DNA from: an uncultured Peptoniphilus sp.
GTDB lineage: Bacteria > Bacillota > Clostridia > Tissierellales > Peptoniphilaceae
Assembly: GCA_902489255.1 (NCBI GenBank)
Contig: CABTZF010000016.1
Location: 1-41,189, forward strand
Direction: 5' to 3'
Length of the DNA stretch: 41,189 bases
Shown here: positions 7,333 through 16,784 of the stretch, one piece after another
How positions within the stretch are numbered: position 1 is the stretch's first letter
Layout: every line of letters starts with the position of its first letter
Program-made: the position numbers and the translations under genes
Notes under the pieces: model-generated
The model's database searches: none
What the model saw: only the letters and a program-made list of their open reading frames with translations
Told to the model about the DNA's origin: nothing

Positions 7333-9474
7333 TTAATTTTTAAATAAATTTATTAACTTTTGGAAAAATCCAACTTTACTTGTCTTTTCTTCTCTTTCCA
7401 CCACAATATCTTCATATTGCCTATAAATATTTTCTTGTTTAACTTTTTCTTCCCTTTCTGCCTTTTCAATAAAATACTCTTGAGATGAAATTTTCTCCCC
7501 GTCTGTGTCAAATTTTTCGTATTCTCCACCGGAGTTCATCATCCTCCCTCCCACATTGTCCTTTAGTTGCACATCTATATAAGATAAAATTCTTTTTTTT
7601 ATATCAGGATCAAGTATAGGAGTTGCGATTTCAACTCTTTTTTCTGTGTTTCTAGTCATAAGGTCAGCTGAAGATATATACACATGTTGGGCATCTTTTC
7701 CGAAAACATAAATTCTTGGGTGTTCCAAAAATCTTCCTACGATTGACCTTATAGTGATATTGTCACTGTAGCCTTTTATACCCGGTATTAGACAAGAAAT
7801 TCCTCTAATTATCAAATCAACCTTACAGCCCTTTTGACTAGCCTCAACAAATTTTTCAATAAATTCTTTATCAGTCAGAGAGTTAAATTTACAGCAAATA
7901 TATCCCTTTTCTCCCTTATTAATTTCCATATTAACATAATCCATTAAGCCTGTTTTTAAAGATGTGGGAGATTGTAGTAGGTACTTATATTTACCATTCA
8001 AATTTCCCATGGACATATTTTTAAAAAAGTCTGTAGCGTCAAGACCTATATCTGGATTTGCAGTCATAAAACAAAAGTCCGTATATTGTTTAGCTGTTGA
8101 TTCGTTATAGTTACCCGTCCCTATTTGGCTTATATATGAAAGATTTCCAAATTTATCTCTAAAGGTTATCAAGCAAATTTTTGAATGTATTTTATAAGCA
8201 TTAAAGCCGTAAATTATATTGCAGCCTTCTTCATAAAGCATATTTGCATAGTTAATGTTACTTTCTTCGTCAAATCGTGCTTTTAATTCAACAAAAACAG
8301 TTACTTCTTTCCCATTTTGAGCTGCATCGCAAAGATACCTAACTACTTTTGAATTCTTTGCCAGCCTGTAAATTGTTATTTTAATTGACCTACATTCAGG
8401 ATCCTTAGACGCTTCTTTTAATAGTTGTAAAAATGTTTCCATTGTTTCATAGGGATATGACAAAAGCCTATCTTTTTCCCTAATAGCAGAAATAATTGAG
8501 CTGTCTTGTCCTAATGGATTGTGGGCGATGAATGGTTTGTAAAGAAGTTCATTTTGCCTTGCTCTTGGAATATCATCAATAAGTGTAAATACATATTTCA
8601 TAAGCAGGGGGGAATCCAGTTCAAAAACTTGTTTCCCCTTAATATTTAGCTGCTTAAGTAAAAATTTTAACACCGGCTCCGGCAATTTTCCACAGGATTC
8701 AACTCTTACCACATCAAGCCTTTTCCTCTTTTTTAAAATATTTTTCATATAGGCTTGGTAATCGTCAAATTCTTCCAGTGTATCTCTATCATCTGTAAAA
8801 TCTGTATTTCTGGTCGCCTTAAAAACATTCTTGCTAATTATTTTATAGCCCTTAAAAATATTTTCCATTTGAGCTAATAAAATATCTTCCATTAAAATAT
8901 AATCTGTGTTTTGTCCCGGTAATAGTAAGTATGTAACATAAGATTTCCTTACGGGAACAATTCCAAAAACATTTTTTCCATTTTTTTCCAAATAACAAAT
9001 TATATATAATTTATTATTTTCCAAAAATGGAAAAGGATGGTTTAAGTCTACTATTTGAGGCGAAACTAATTGATCAATATTTTTTAGATAAAAATCATCA
9101 ATGAAATTTTTTTGTTCTTCATTTGCTTCTTCATATTTTAAATTTCTAATTTTATAGTTTCTTAACTTTTCAGTGATTTCCCTGTATATCTTATCTTTTT
9201 TTGCATACATAGGAGGAAGCATTTCAAGTATGGCATTAATTTGTTCATTTGCAGTCATATCAGTTTTATTATCACGAGCTTCTTTTTTTAACAGTGATAA
9301 GTCGTGCAAAGAGCCAACTCTTACCATAAAAAACTCGTCTAAATTAGAAACAAATATACTTACAAACTTTAATTTTTCTAGTAGCGGAACACGATCTTCC
9401 ACTGCTTCTTCCAATACTCTCTCATTAAATCTAAGCCAAGAAACTTCTCTATTTTGAAAAAATTTTTCCATCAT
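7333..9474 (-). CDS. ppk1: Polyphosphate kinase 1
   Basis: PPK1 makes and degrades polyphosphate with ATP/ADP. The 713-residue protein has the normal length. The N-terminal domain starts with FQNREVSWLRFNERVLEEA and contains SNLDEFFMVRVG. The catalytic half has KITIYRLAKNS, ELKARFDEESN, the NAYKIHSKICLI segment whose His is the phosphorylated residue in the family, and ISSADLMTRN. The C-terminal 50 residues are charged and variable. The start overlaps the ppx stop by 4 bp (ATGA), so the two form one operon. Confidence 0.96.
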   Translation of the reverse strand: MMEKFFQNREVSWLRFNERVLEEAVEDRVPLLEKLKFVSIFVSNLDEFFMVRVGSLHDLSLLKKEARDNKTDMTANEQINAILEMLPPMYAKKDKIYREITEKLRNYKIRNLKYEEANEEQKNFIDDFYLKNIDQLVSPQIVDLNHPFPFLENNKLYIICYLEKNGKNVFGIVPVRKSYVTYLLLPGQNTDYILMEDILLAQMENIFKGYKIISKNVFKATRNTDFTDDRDTLEEFDDYQAYMKNILKKRKRLDVVRVESCGKLPEPVLKFLLKQLNIKGKQVFELDSPLLMKYVFTLIDDIPRARQNELLYKPFIAHNPLGQDSSIISAIREKDRLLSYPYETMETFLQLLKEASKDPECRSIKITIYRLAKNSKVVRYLCDAAQNGKEVTVFVELKARFDEESNINYANMLYEEGCNIIYGFNAYKIHSKICLITFRDKFGNLSYISQIGTGNYNESTAKQYTDFCFMTANPDIGLDATDFFKNMSMGNLNGKYKYLLQSPTSLKTGLMDYVNMEINKGEKGYICCKFNSLTDKEFIEKFVEASQKGCKVDLIIRGISCLIPGIKGYSDNITIRSIVGRFLEHPRIYVFGKDAQHVYISSADLMTRNTEKRVEIATPILDPDIKKRILSYIDVQLKDNVGGRMMNSGGEYEKFDTDGEKISSQEYFIEKAEREEKVKQENIYRQYEDIVVEREEKTSKVGFFQKLINLFKN

Positions 9475-10364
9475 TTAATTCCCCTTAATATTTTTAACTT
9501 TAAATAGCCTTCCCTAAGACCCCTATCAGAAACTTGAACTTCACTGATATTAAGTTTTTGACACGCTGTAATAAGTATAATAAGACCCGGCACAAGGGTG
9601 TGGGTTCTTGAAGGATTGACCTTAATTATTGTCCTAATCGTTTCTCGATCTCTGTCACTTATATTAGCTAAAAGGTTTATACAATCCCTTAATGTAAAGT
9701 TTTTTTCATCCTTGCCCCAAAGTTCAGCAATAACTTTTCCACAAGCCCGAATTGTTCCACCAATTCCTATTAAATTTTTATATGAATCATTAAAAGCTTT
9801 AGAGTCCCATTCCCTATTAACTTCTCTTTGAATTTCTCTAATTTCTCTCTTCTTAGGAATAACTACCGACACAAATTTAGAAAATAAGACCAGGGATCCA
9901 ATTTGTAAATTAATAAACTCTACCGGTTTGGAATCTTTAAATGAAACAATTTCTGTACTGGCACCACCAATATCTATAGTTAAACCGCTTTTGACATCAA
10001 TGCCCTCAAGAATCCCAATATTGCCAATGCGAGCCTCCTCTTCCTGACTCAAAACATCTATCTCGAAATTAAGTTTGTCCCTTACTTCCTTTAATATATT
10101 ATCTCTATTAGACAAATTTCTTAAGGATGCAGTAGCAAAAGGATAAAAATAATTACAAGAAACTAAATCTACAATATTTTTAATAGAATCAAGAGTTCTA
10201 ATTAACTTTTTTATACCCTTGTCGCTTAAAGCTCCATTTACTACATAAGTAATAAGACCGGCAGTATATTTCTTATCAAAAATACTTTTTTCTCTACCGT
10301 TTTCAATTTTATAAATTATTAATCTAATTGTATTTGAACCTATATCAACTATTGCACAATTCAT
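9471..10364 (-). CDS. ppx: Ppx/GppA-type phosphatase (exopolyphosphatase-like)
   Basis: The Ppx/GppA family hydrolyses polyphosphate ends or pppGpp. The 297-residue protein is the short, single-module form with only the actin-like ATPase fold. Visible motifs are VDIGSNTIRL (about 6-15), FATASLRN, the SQEEEARIGNIG segment, IDIGGASTEI (about 129-138), IGIGGTIR and VSDRGLREGYL. It has no C-terminal HD domain. Its coupling to ppk suggests a polyphosphate role rather than pppGpp, but this cannot be decided from the sequence. Confidence 0.9.
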   Translation of the reverse strand: MNCAIVDIGSNTIRLIIYKIENGREKSIFDKKYTAGLITYVVNGALSDKGIKKLIRTLDSIKNIVDLVSCNYFYPFATASLRNLSNRDNILKEVRDKLNFEIDVLSQEEEARIGNIGILEGIDVKSGLTIDIGGASTEIVSFKDSKPVEFINLQIGSLVLFSKFVSVVIPKKREIREIQREVNREWDSKAFNDSYKNLIGIGGTIRACGKVIAELWGKDEKNFTLRDCINLLANISDRDRETIRTIIKVNPSRTHTLVPGLIILITACQKLNISEVQVSDRGLREGYLKLKILRGIK

Positions 10365-10562
10365 AAAAACCCCTAACTATTCAATTGAATTTTATACTTT
10401 CAATGTAAATTTTTTGTAAAGTAAACTTATATTATTTGTAATATTTATGCCCTTTTTCTTTAAAAATACACTTTTAAAAAAGTATATGAAAAAATTTTTC
10501 TTCCTTTTAACCTTAATTTTCAAGTATTTGCAAAATAGAAATAAAAAATTCTTTACATTTAT

Positions 10563-10570
10563 GTTATAAT
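10563..10570 (+). promoter_or_regulatory. Extended -10 promoter of murC
   Basis: The sequence TGT-TATAAT (TATAAT at 10565-10570) is an extended -10 box. No good -35 lies 16-18 bases upstream. The predicted transcript has a leader of only about 20 bases before murC. The preceding 200 bases between ppx and murC are very AT-rich and hold no gene. Confidence 0.55.
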
Positions 10571-10595
10571 TATCCTATGAATTGGGGGAAAAACT

Positions 10596-11987
10596 TTGTT
10601 TGATTTTAATATAGAGGATCATAAATATAAAAATATATTTTTTATAGGTATTGGCGGAATCTCGATGTCTGCCCTGGCTGAACTTATGTTATATAATGGA
10701 TATAAGGTTTATGGAAGTGATAAAAAAGAATCTTTTGAAACAAAAAAATTGGAAAATAAGGGAGCTAAAATTTATTACAGTCATAAAAAAGACCATATAA
10801 ATAATATGGATCTTGTAGTTTATACTGATGCAATAAGCATGGATAATGAAGAGCTAAAAGCTTCCATTGTGAAAAAAATTGATCTTGTGGATAGAGCTAC
10901 TTTTTTAGGTGCAATAATGAAAAGCTATAATATATCCATAGCCATATCCGGTACACATGGCAAGACTTCAACAACTTCAATGGTTGCTGAAATAATTAAA
11001 AATTTGGATGAAGATCCAACAATAATGTTGGGCGGTCAGCTGGATGATATTAATGGAAATATAAAAATTGGTAACAAAAAGAAAATTTTTTTAACAGAAG
11101 CTTGTGAATATAAGGCAAATATCCTAAAATTATTTCCAACAACAGCTGTTATATTAAATATTGATGAAGACCACTTGGACTACTTTGATAATATTGACCA
11201 TATAATAAAGACATTTAAGGAATTTGCAGACAAATTAAAAAGTAATGATTATTGCATAATAAATATGGATGATTCTAATACTAGAAAATTATTGCCAATA
11301 GCTAATTCAAAACTTATTACTTTCGGCATTGAACACCAAGCCGATTTTATGGCAAAAAATATCAATTTCAATAAATATAGTTTCCCAAACTATGACCTAT
11401 ACTATAAAGATAAATATATTGGAAAAGTTGAACTTTCAATACTAGGGTTTCATAATATTTATAATACCCTGGCAGCTATTGCCACATCATTCCTTAACGG
11501 TATAGATTTTAAAAATTGTATTAGTGGTATTCATGCCTATAAGGGAGTGCACAGAAGACTTGAATTTAAAGGTCTATATAAAAATTCCAGAGTCATGGAT
11601 GACTATGCTCATCATCCTACAGAAATTAAATCTTCAATAGCAGCTATAAAAAAGTCATGCAAGAAAAGATTAATAACAGTCTTTCAACCCCATACTTTCA
11701 CAAGAACAAAATTATTATTAGATTCTTTTGCCAAATCTTTTGACCAAAGTGATGTAATAATAATAACTGATATATATGCAGCAAGAGAAAAAGATTATGG
11801 TGATATACATTCCAAAACCTTAGTAAATGCTATATCTAACCATCATGAAAATACATTGTATATTAAAGAATTTGATGATATAGTAAAATACTTAGAAGAA
11901 AATCTCCAAGCTGATGACACTATAGTTACCATGGGTGCCGGCAATGTTTATCAAATTGGGGAACAACTTTTGAACAAAAATAATTAA
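10596..11987 (+). CDS. murC: UDP-N-acetylmuramate--L-alanine ligase
   Basis: MurC adds L-alanine to UDP-MurNAc, the first amino acid of the peptidoglycan stem. The 463-residue protein has the N-terminal GIGGISMSALAE Rossmann motif (about 17-28), the ATP loop ISGTHGKTSTTS (about 116-127), a NIDEDHLDYF segment and the C-terminal RVMDDYAHHPTEI motif. It starts with TTG, preceded by GGGGG at a good distance; no in-frame ATG precedes the conserved region. It stands alone on the plus strand between two minus-strand operons. Confidence 0.95.
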   Translation: MFDFNIEDHKYKNIFFIGIGGISMSALAELMLYNGYKVYGSDKKESFETKKLENKGAKIYYSHKKDHINNMDLVVYTDAISMDNEELKASIVKKIDLVDRATFLGAIMKSYNISIAISGTHGKTSTTSMVAEIIKNLDEDPTIMLGGQLDDINGNIKIGNKKKIFLTEACEYKANILKLFPTTAVILNIDEDHLDYFDNIDHIIKTFKEFADKLKSNDYCIINMDDSNTRKLLPIANSKLITFGIEHQADFMAKNINFNKYSFPNYDLYYKDKYIGKVELSILGFHNIYNTLAAIATSFLNGIDFKNCISGIHAYKGVHRRLEFKGLYKNSRVMDDYAHHPTEIKSSIAAIKKSCKKRLITVFQPHTFTRTKLLLDSFAKSFDQSDVIIITDIYAAREKDYGDIHSKTLVNAISNHHENTLYIKEFDDIVKYLEENLQADDTIVTMGAGNVYQIGEQLLNKNN

Positions 11988-12100
11988 TGAATTGCAAATA
12001 AAATTGCGACACTAAAAAAATAAATTCATGTAAAAATAATTTAAATGGAGTTCGATAATAAGGTTCTTTGTCAAATAGTGTTGGTGATTAAAAATTAATG

Positions 12101-12142
12101 ATATATGGTTTATGTCTTAGGGCTTAAACCATATATTTTTTT
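12101..12142 (+). terminator. Hairpin with T-run inside the IS remnant, downstream of murC
   Basis: ATATATGGTTTA (12101-12112) pairs perfectly with TAAACCATATAT (12125-12136) and is followed by seven T. It has the form of an intrinsic terminator on the plus strand and may now terminate murC, although it arrived as part of the IS end. Confidence 0.65.
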
Positions 12143-12275
12143 ATGATAAAAACATACAAAACTCTCAATCTAAAATTATCAAAAGAACGATAGCCATATG
12201 AAACTCTCTTATAACTTTAATCTTGTTGTTAATACTTTCAATTTTTCCATTGTTGTAATTAGTATTTAAAGTATT
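12125..12275 (-). pseudogene. ISL3-family transposase, C-terminal fragment
   Basis: On the minus strand the fragment encodes NYNNGKIESINNKIKVI in one frame and RVSYGYRSFDNFRLRVLYVF in the next, ending at a stop. Both pieces match the usual end of ISL3 transposases. One base is missing between them: ATAAG-AGAG where ATAAAGAGA would keep the frame. The rest of the transposase is gone, so no product is expected. Confidence 0.75.
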
Positions 12276-12474
12276 CTTAATCTTTTATAAATGTTTGATA
12301 GCTGTACTTATCGCCGTTTTTTATACATATCCATAAAAAAATAGTGCTGATGATTTTTCACAAACACTATTTATTATAGAACCATAATTAAATTATACAA
12401 GCAAAAATTAATATATTTTTATTATATTATCTTCCTTTTTTAGCCTAAAACTATAAATCTTTAAGATGAATATT

Positions 12475-13824
12475 TTATTCATTTTTTATTGCTTCTATTG
12501 CCGGAAGCTTCATAGCCCGTCTAGCCGGTATGAACCCGGATATTATCCCTATCAAAGTTGATGTTAAAAGAGCAAGTATCACTAGCCAAGCAGGTATTAT
12601 TGAAAGTTTTGGAGCTTCCATTGCCTGTACAGGCATTCTTGACAATAAAAATTCTTTTCCAAATATGTTTAAAATTACAGAAATAATAAATGATATTATC
12701 GTACCCAAAACTCCTCCAAAAAATCCTATAAAACCGGCTTCTACTAAGAATAATTTTTCTATATCTTTTATAGATGCTCCTATTACTTTCATTACTCCTA
12801 TTTCTTTTGTTCTTTCATAAATTGCCATTATCATTGTGTTTGTTATACCAATAGATGCAACTAAAAAAGAAACTGCCCCTATAGCTCCAAGGATAGCCTG
12901 AGTCATTGCAAGTTGTTTATTCATCTCATTTACATATTCTGCCAAATAATTAACTGCATAATAGCCCATGGCCTTTAAACTTTCTTGAACTTCTTTTATA
13001 TTTTCCATGCTGTCAACTTTTATCATTATTGTAGAATAATTGCCGAAAGCCGTTTTTGTTCCTGATACTTGATCAAAATTTCTCATTAATTTTTTCATAT
13101 AGTTAATAGTCATGAAAATTGTTCTTGAATTTTCCCAGTCATCAGGATTGTCTTCAAGAGTCCCGACAACTTTAATTCTTTCTGTATAAGTTTTTGAACT
13201 ATCTTCTGAAGATGTATCAAAAGTTTGACCCATTCCATTTTCATCCATTTTTGACAATGATGTTATTTGGATTTTTGAATCCATAGGTTTTACTTTATCA
13301 GATAGATTTCCTCTCATATTCGGTCTTTTGGGATCATAAAAGCCTTTTGCAACTTCAGAACCTAAAACTACTCCTCCACCAAGATCTGAATTTTCTAAAA
13401 ATCTTCCTTCTCCTAATTTGTAGGAGAATTCTTCCATAAGTTCCGGCGGCATTGCTTTAACATCTATATAATCATTTACATATTTACCTGATTTTAACGA
13501 AGCAATCCCTTGGTAAATAGGCATAACTTTTAAAATATGTTTTACTTTTGAAACTTCATTTATGGCTGCATCGTTTAATTTTTTTTGAGTTTTATTTTCC
13601 ATCTGACTTTTTTCATCATAATAGGAAGTTTTTAATTCTAAAGTTGTTAAAGAGCCCATAGACGCAAAGGCATCTACCATTGATTTTCTATAACCTATTC
13701 CTACTGAAATCATTACTAAAACAGCTGTCGCTCCGATAACAACTCCTAAAACAGTTAAAAATGTCCGCATTTTTCTTGTTTTTAAATTTCTAAAGGCCAT
13801 AAATATAAGATCTTTAAATTTCAT
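12475..13824 (-). CDS. ABC transporter permease, MacB/FtsX type
   Basis: The 449-residue protein has the four-helix MacB layout: a first membrane helix after LRTRKMRTFLTVLGVVIGA-type residues (about 15-45), a large extracellular MacB-PCD domain (about 50-300), and three C-terminal FtsX helices starting near IGAVSFLVASIGITNTM, with the cytoplasmic segment IYERTKEIGVMKVIGA. Such permeases work as mechanotransmitters with a LolD-type ATPase and do not form a classic channel. The start overlaps the stop of the upstream exported protein (TAATG). The substrate or signal is unknown. Confidence 0.85.
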   Translation of the reverse strand: MKFKDLIFMAFRNLKTRKMRTFLTVLGVVIGATAVLVMISVGIGYRKSMVDAFASMGSLTTLELKTSYYDEKSQMENKTQKKLNDAAINEVSKVKHILKVMPIYQGIASLKSGKYVNDYIDVKAMPPELMEEFSYKLGEGRFLENSDLGGGVVLGSEVAKGFYDPKRPNMRGNLSDKVKPMDSKIQITSLSKMDENGMGQTFDTSSEDSSKTYTERIKVVGTLEDNPDDWENSRTIFMTINYMKKLMRNFDQVSGTKTAFGNYSTIMIKVDSMENIKEVQESLKAMGYYAVNYLAEYVNEMNKQLAMTQAILGAIGAVSFLVASIGITNTMIMAIYERTKEIGVMKVIGASIKDIEKLFLVEAGFIGFFGGVLGTIISFIISVILNIFGKEFLLSRMPVQAMEAPKLSIIPAWLVILALLTSTLIGIISGFIPARRAMKLPAIEAIKNE

Positions 13825-15989
13825 TATATTTTTAAATCCTCATCTTCTTGTTTCTTCTTTTTAAATTTTTTTATAAAAAATATTGTTGCTCCTGAAATTA
13901 AGGCCATTATAATTATTATAATTAAAATTTTTTTCCACAAGGGGGATTCCGGCTTAGCATCCAAATCTTCTTGATTGTCCATTCCCATATCCATATTTTC
14001 AACCTTAAATTCCAATTCTCTTTCAATGATTTTAATATTACCGGTTGAATCTTCATAAGAAAATTCAAGTTTTAATTTTTTATTCCCTTCTGATTGGGCG
14101 TTTACATTTAAAGTAAAGTTATCGCTAGCTCCCGGTGCAAAGTTCCCCTTATAATAGGTTGGCGTATCCATGGTTAATCCATCACCTGAGGCTTTTACCA
14201 TTACGTTATAGAGTTGTGCTTTACCAACATTATAAAAGTCTACAGAAACAGGAACTTCCATTCCAACCATAAAATCTCCTTGAGGAACTATTTCTCCAAC
14301 TTGTAATTTTGCTTCTTGTACTACAGGAATTCCTATTTGTTCTGTTGCTGTATATTTGTTGGCATCAGAATCTTCATACTCAAAATTTGCAACTACTGTA
14401 TAAGTCTTAGCTGCAGTATCCGGAACCGTTGTAAGGGTAATTTCTTTTTCAACCCTTGCTCCGGGCTTTATTGAATCAATATAAAAAGTATTTGATGTCC
14501 CTTTGGGAGTGAAAACTGAAGCTGATGGAGTAGGCCCTTGACTTGATGAATCTCCTTGTTTTCCATCTTGTGAAGCTCCTCCTGATGTAGCGGATTCCTG
14601 AGTATCTGAAGTTAAATATATTTTTATATTTTTTACTGCCTTTTTTGTATTTGTATTATAAAATGTTAAATACATATTAAAGGCTTTACCCGCTTCAATG
14701 ATTTCAGGATTAAAAGAATATTCTTCAATTATAAGTTTAGGAACTGATAGTTCTTTCTTTTCATTTGGGTCTTTTTCTTTGGGAGCCTTTACAAAAACTC
14801 CTGCCATTTGGCTAATTTCCCCTGTTTCTTCTGTCTTTTCATTTACAAAACTCACCTTTAATTCTACGGGATAATTTTTTGTTTCCGCAGCCGGTGTTGT
14901 AATAAAGTCAAAGGAAAATTTTCTTTTTTCTCCTGCTTTTAAATCTTTTGCTTTTATTGTTGAAAGAGATTTTGAAGCCAAGCCTTGTTGGTCTTGAGAA
15001 TTTGCTGTAACAACAACTTTTTTTATAGTATCCTTTCCCTTATTTGCAAGTATAAAAGATATGCCGGTTGTTTGATTTCTTCCTATAGGTCCACTTGGAA
15101 AGCTCACATCTTCGAAGACAACATTTGAGTCTTCTGTTTTCATTTTATTTATGTCTATGGAAAATTGATAGGACCCTTCTTTGGGAGAAGTTGATTCTGC
15201 TGCACTTCCCTTTTGTTGATCCTTCTCTACAGCCGTTTCTCCGTTAAAATAATATTTTAAAGTCAAAAGTTTTGAAGCTGTTTGTGCCGTTTTATCCGTC
15301 TTCAAATTATAAATAATAAATTGGGATTGTCCGGGATTTAAAACAGTTATATCCTTGGTAGAAAGACCTTCTGCCAAAGTTATTCCTCCTGGTTCTAAAC
15401 CTTCAAGGCTGCATTTTATATTTTTAGCAGGAGCATCACCTGTGTTTTTTACTTCAAAGGGAACTTGGAAAGTTTTTCCTGCATCTACACCGCTTGGCCA
15501 TCCGGCTTCAACTTTTGAAATTTCTATAGCAGGATTTACAGGCTTTTCAGGCTTTTCCGGAGCCTCAACTTTTACATATATTGTTTCTTCCTGTTCTATT
15601 CGTTCATTTGTATTTTCAATATAATAATTTAATTTTATTTTTATAGCCACAGTTTTTGATGTGAAGTCTGCATCTGTACTTAAATTAAAACTTCCTGTTT
15701 TACTTCCGTTACTAGGCATAGAAGAGTCGTTTTCGAAAATAATTCCATCCCCTACAATATAAGCCTTGTCAGGATTTTCTATGAATGCTCTTGCAGTTAA
15801 TCTTTTAACAGCTATGTTGGAATTATTATAAATTTCAACCCCTACTTTGCAAGCTCCCCCTTCTCCTATTTTTATGGTTTGGGGTGCTATTACCGTTAAT
15901 TTTATAATACTTTGTCCGTCAGCTAAAACACCGATGGGCTCTATTAAAATTAATAATATTATTAAAAAATTTATAAATAATTTTTTCAT
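13824..15989 (-). CDS. Membrane-anchored extracellular CARDB-like repeat protein of an ABC transporter
   Basis: The 721-residue protein starts with a signal peptide (MKKLFINFLIILLILIEPIG, likely cleaved near VLADG). The long extracellular part has several Ig-like modules with the pattern 'EAGKAFNVPF..KNTGDAPAKNI' typical of CARDB or COG1361 S-layer-like domains (about 40-140, 155-250, 290-400, 420-560 and 565-675). A single C-terminal membrane helix (about 686-708) is followed by a Lys-rich cytoplasmic tail. A Ser/Gly/Gln-rich linker is near residue 480. It sits between the ATPase and the permease, where MacA would be in MacAB systems, so it is probably the extracellular partner. The function is inferred from context only. 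Confidence 0.75.
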   Translation of the reverse strand: MKKLFINFLIILLILIEPIGVLADGQSIIKLTVIAPQTIKIGEGGACKVGVEIYNNSNIAVKRLTARAFIENPDKAYIVGDGIIFENDSSMPSNGSKTGSFNLSTDADFTSKTVAIKIKLNYYIENTNERIEQEETIYVKVEAPEKPEKPVNPAIEISKVEAGWPSGVDAGKTFQVPFEVKNTGDAPAKNIKCSLEGLEPGGITLAEGLSTKDITVLNPGQSQFIIYNLKTDKTAQTASKLLTLKYYFNGETAVEKDQQKGSAAESTSPKEGSYQFSIDINKMKTEDSNVVFEDVSFPSGPIGRNQTTGISFILANKGKDTIKKVVVTANSQDQQGLASKSLSTIKAKDLKAGEKRKFSFDFITTPAAETKNYPVELKVSFVNEKTEETGEISQMAGVFVKAPKEKDPNEKKELSVPKLIIEEYSFNPEIIEAGKAFNMYLTFYNTNTKKAVKNIKIYLTSDTQESATSGGASQDGKQGDSSSQGPTPSASVFTPKGTSNTFYIDSIKPGARVEKEITLTTVPDTAAKTYTVVANFEYEDSDANKYTATEQIGIPVVQEAKLQVGEIVPQGDFMVGMEVPVSVDFYNVGKAQLYNVMVKASGDGLTMDTPTYYKGNFAPGASDNFTLNVNAQSEGNKKLKLEFSYEDSTGNIKIIERELEFKVENMDMGMDNQEDLDAKPESPLWKKILIIIIIMALISGATIFFIKKFKKKKQEDEDLKI

Positions 15990-16007
15990 AATTTCCTCCG
16001 AATATTT

Positions 16008-16709
16008 TTAAATTTTTGCCTTATTTGTTTGCATTTTTATTACTTCCCCATCTCTTAATTCAATAATTCTATCAGCATATACTGAAGTTTCCGGGTCATG
16101 TGTAACTATTATTAATGTTTCTTTATTTTCTCTTGCCATTTTGCACATGAGAGTCATAATTTCTTCAGACGTTTTTGTATCTAAATTTCCTGTCGGTTCA
16201 TCTGCAAAAACTATTGGCGGTCTGTCAACAAAGGCTCTTGCAATGGAAACTCTTTGTTGCTGCCCACCGCTCATTTCGCTGGGCTTATGATTTAATCTTT
16301 CTCCTAAACCTACTTCTTTTAAAATATTAATTGAGACTTCTTCTCTTTTCTTTTTATCAATGCCTTTAAAAATAAGACCCAAGCTCACATTTTCTTTTGC
16401 ATTTAAATTGGCAATCAGATTATAGGATTGAAAAACAAAACCTACATTTAACCTTCTAAATTTTGTAATTTGTTTTTCTGTTAAGTTTTCAATATTTATG
16501 TTCTTTATTTTTATGTTTCCTCTTGTTGGTTTATCAAGCCCAGCCATTATATTTAAAAGGGTGGATTTCCCCGAACCTGAAGTCCCTAACAAACATAATA
16601 TTTCATTTTTGTAAATATCTAAATTTACATCTTTTAGGGCAAATATTTTTTCTCCGCCCATTATATAAACTTTTGAAAGATTTTTTACCTCAATAAGTTT
16701 TTCATTCAT
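16008..16709 (-). CDS. ABC transporter ATP-binding protein, LolD/MacB type
   Basis: The 233-residue ATPase has all nucleotide-binding motifs: Walker A LGTSGSGKSTLLN (about 42-54), Q-loop FVFQSYNL, signature MSGGQQQRVSIARAF (about 143-157), Walker B IVFADEPTGNLD and the H-loop IIVTHDPE. This is the FtsE/LolD/MacB subgroup that pairs with FtsX-type permeases. It is the first gene of a three-gene operon with the repeat protein (18 bp downstream) and the permease. A GAGG site precedes the ATG, and a TATAAT sequence lies about 30 bases upstream. Confidence 0.92.
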   Translation of the reverse strand: MNEKLIEVKNLSKVYIMGGEKIFALKDVNLDIYKNEILCLLGTSGSGKSTLLNIMAGLDKPTRGNIKIKNINIENLTEKQITKFRRLNVGFVFQSYNLIANLNAKENVSLGLIFKGIDKKKREEVSINILKEVGLGERLNHKPSEMSGGQQQRVSIARAFVDRPPIVFADEPTGNLDTKTSEEIMTLMCKMARENKETLIIVTHDPETSVYADRIIELRDGEVIKMQTNKAKI

Positions 16710-16784
16710 ATTAACCTCATAGTGAAATCATTATTATTATATATGCCCAAACAAACATAAAAAATTTATCTAAGCCTTTAAAAT

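Larger units (their letters stand above)
12062..12383. mobile_element. Internally deleted ISL3-family insertion sequence
   Basis: The two ends form imperfect inverted repeats. The left end reads GGTTCTTTGTCAAATAGTGT and the right end, read inward on the minus strand, reads GGTTCTATAATAAATAGTGT; both continue with GTGA. These resemble ISL3-family termini. Only about 320 bp remain, holding a minus-strand fragment of the transposase C terminus. The flanking 8-mers (GATAATAA and ATAATTAA) are similar but not identical, so no clear target duplication can be claimed. The rest of the murC-permease gap (11988-12061 and 12384-12474) shows nothing further. Confidence 0.75.

Noticed and set aside
12054..12391. 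8-bp target site duplication around the ISL3 remnant
   Set aside because: The flanks GATAATAA and ATAATTAA differ and are simple AT sequence.
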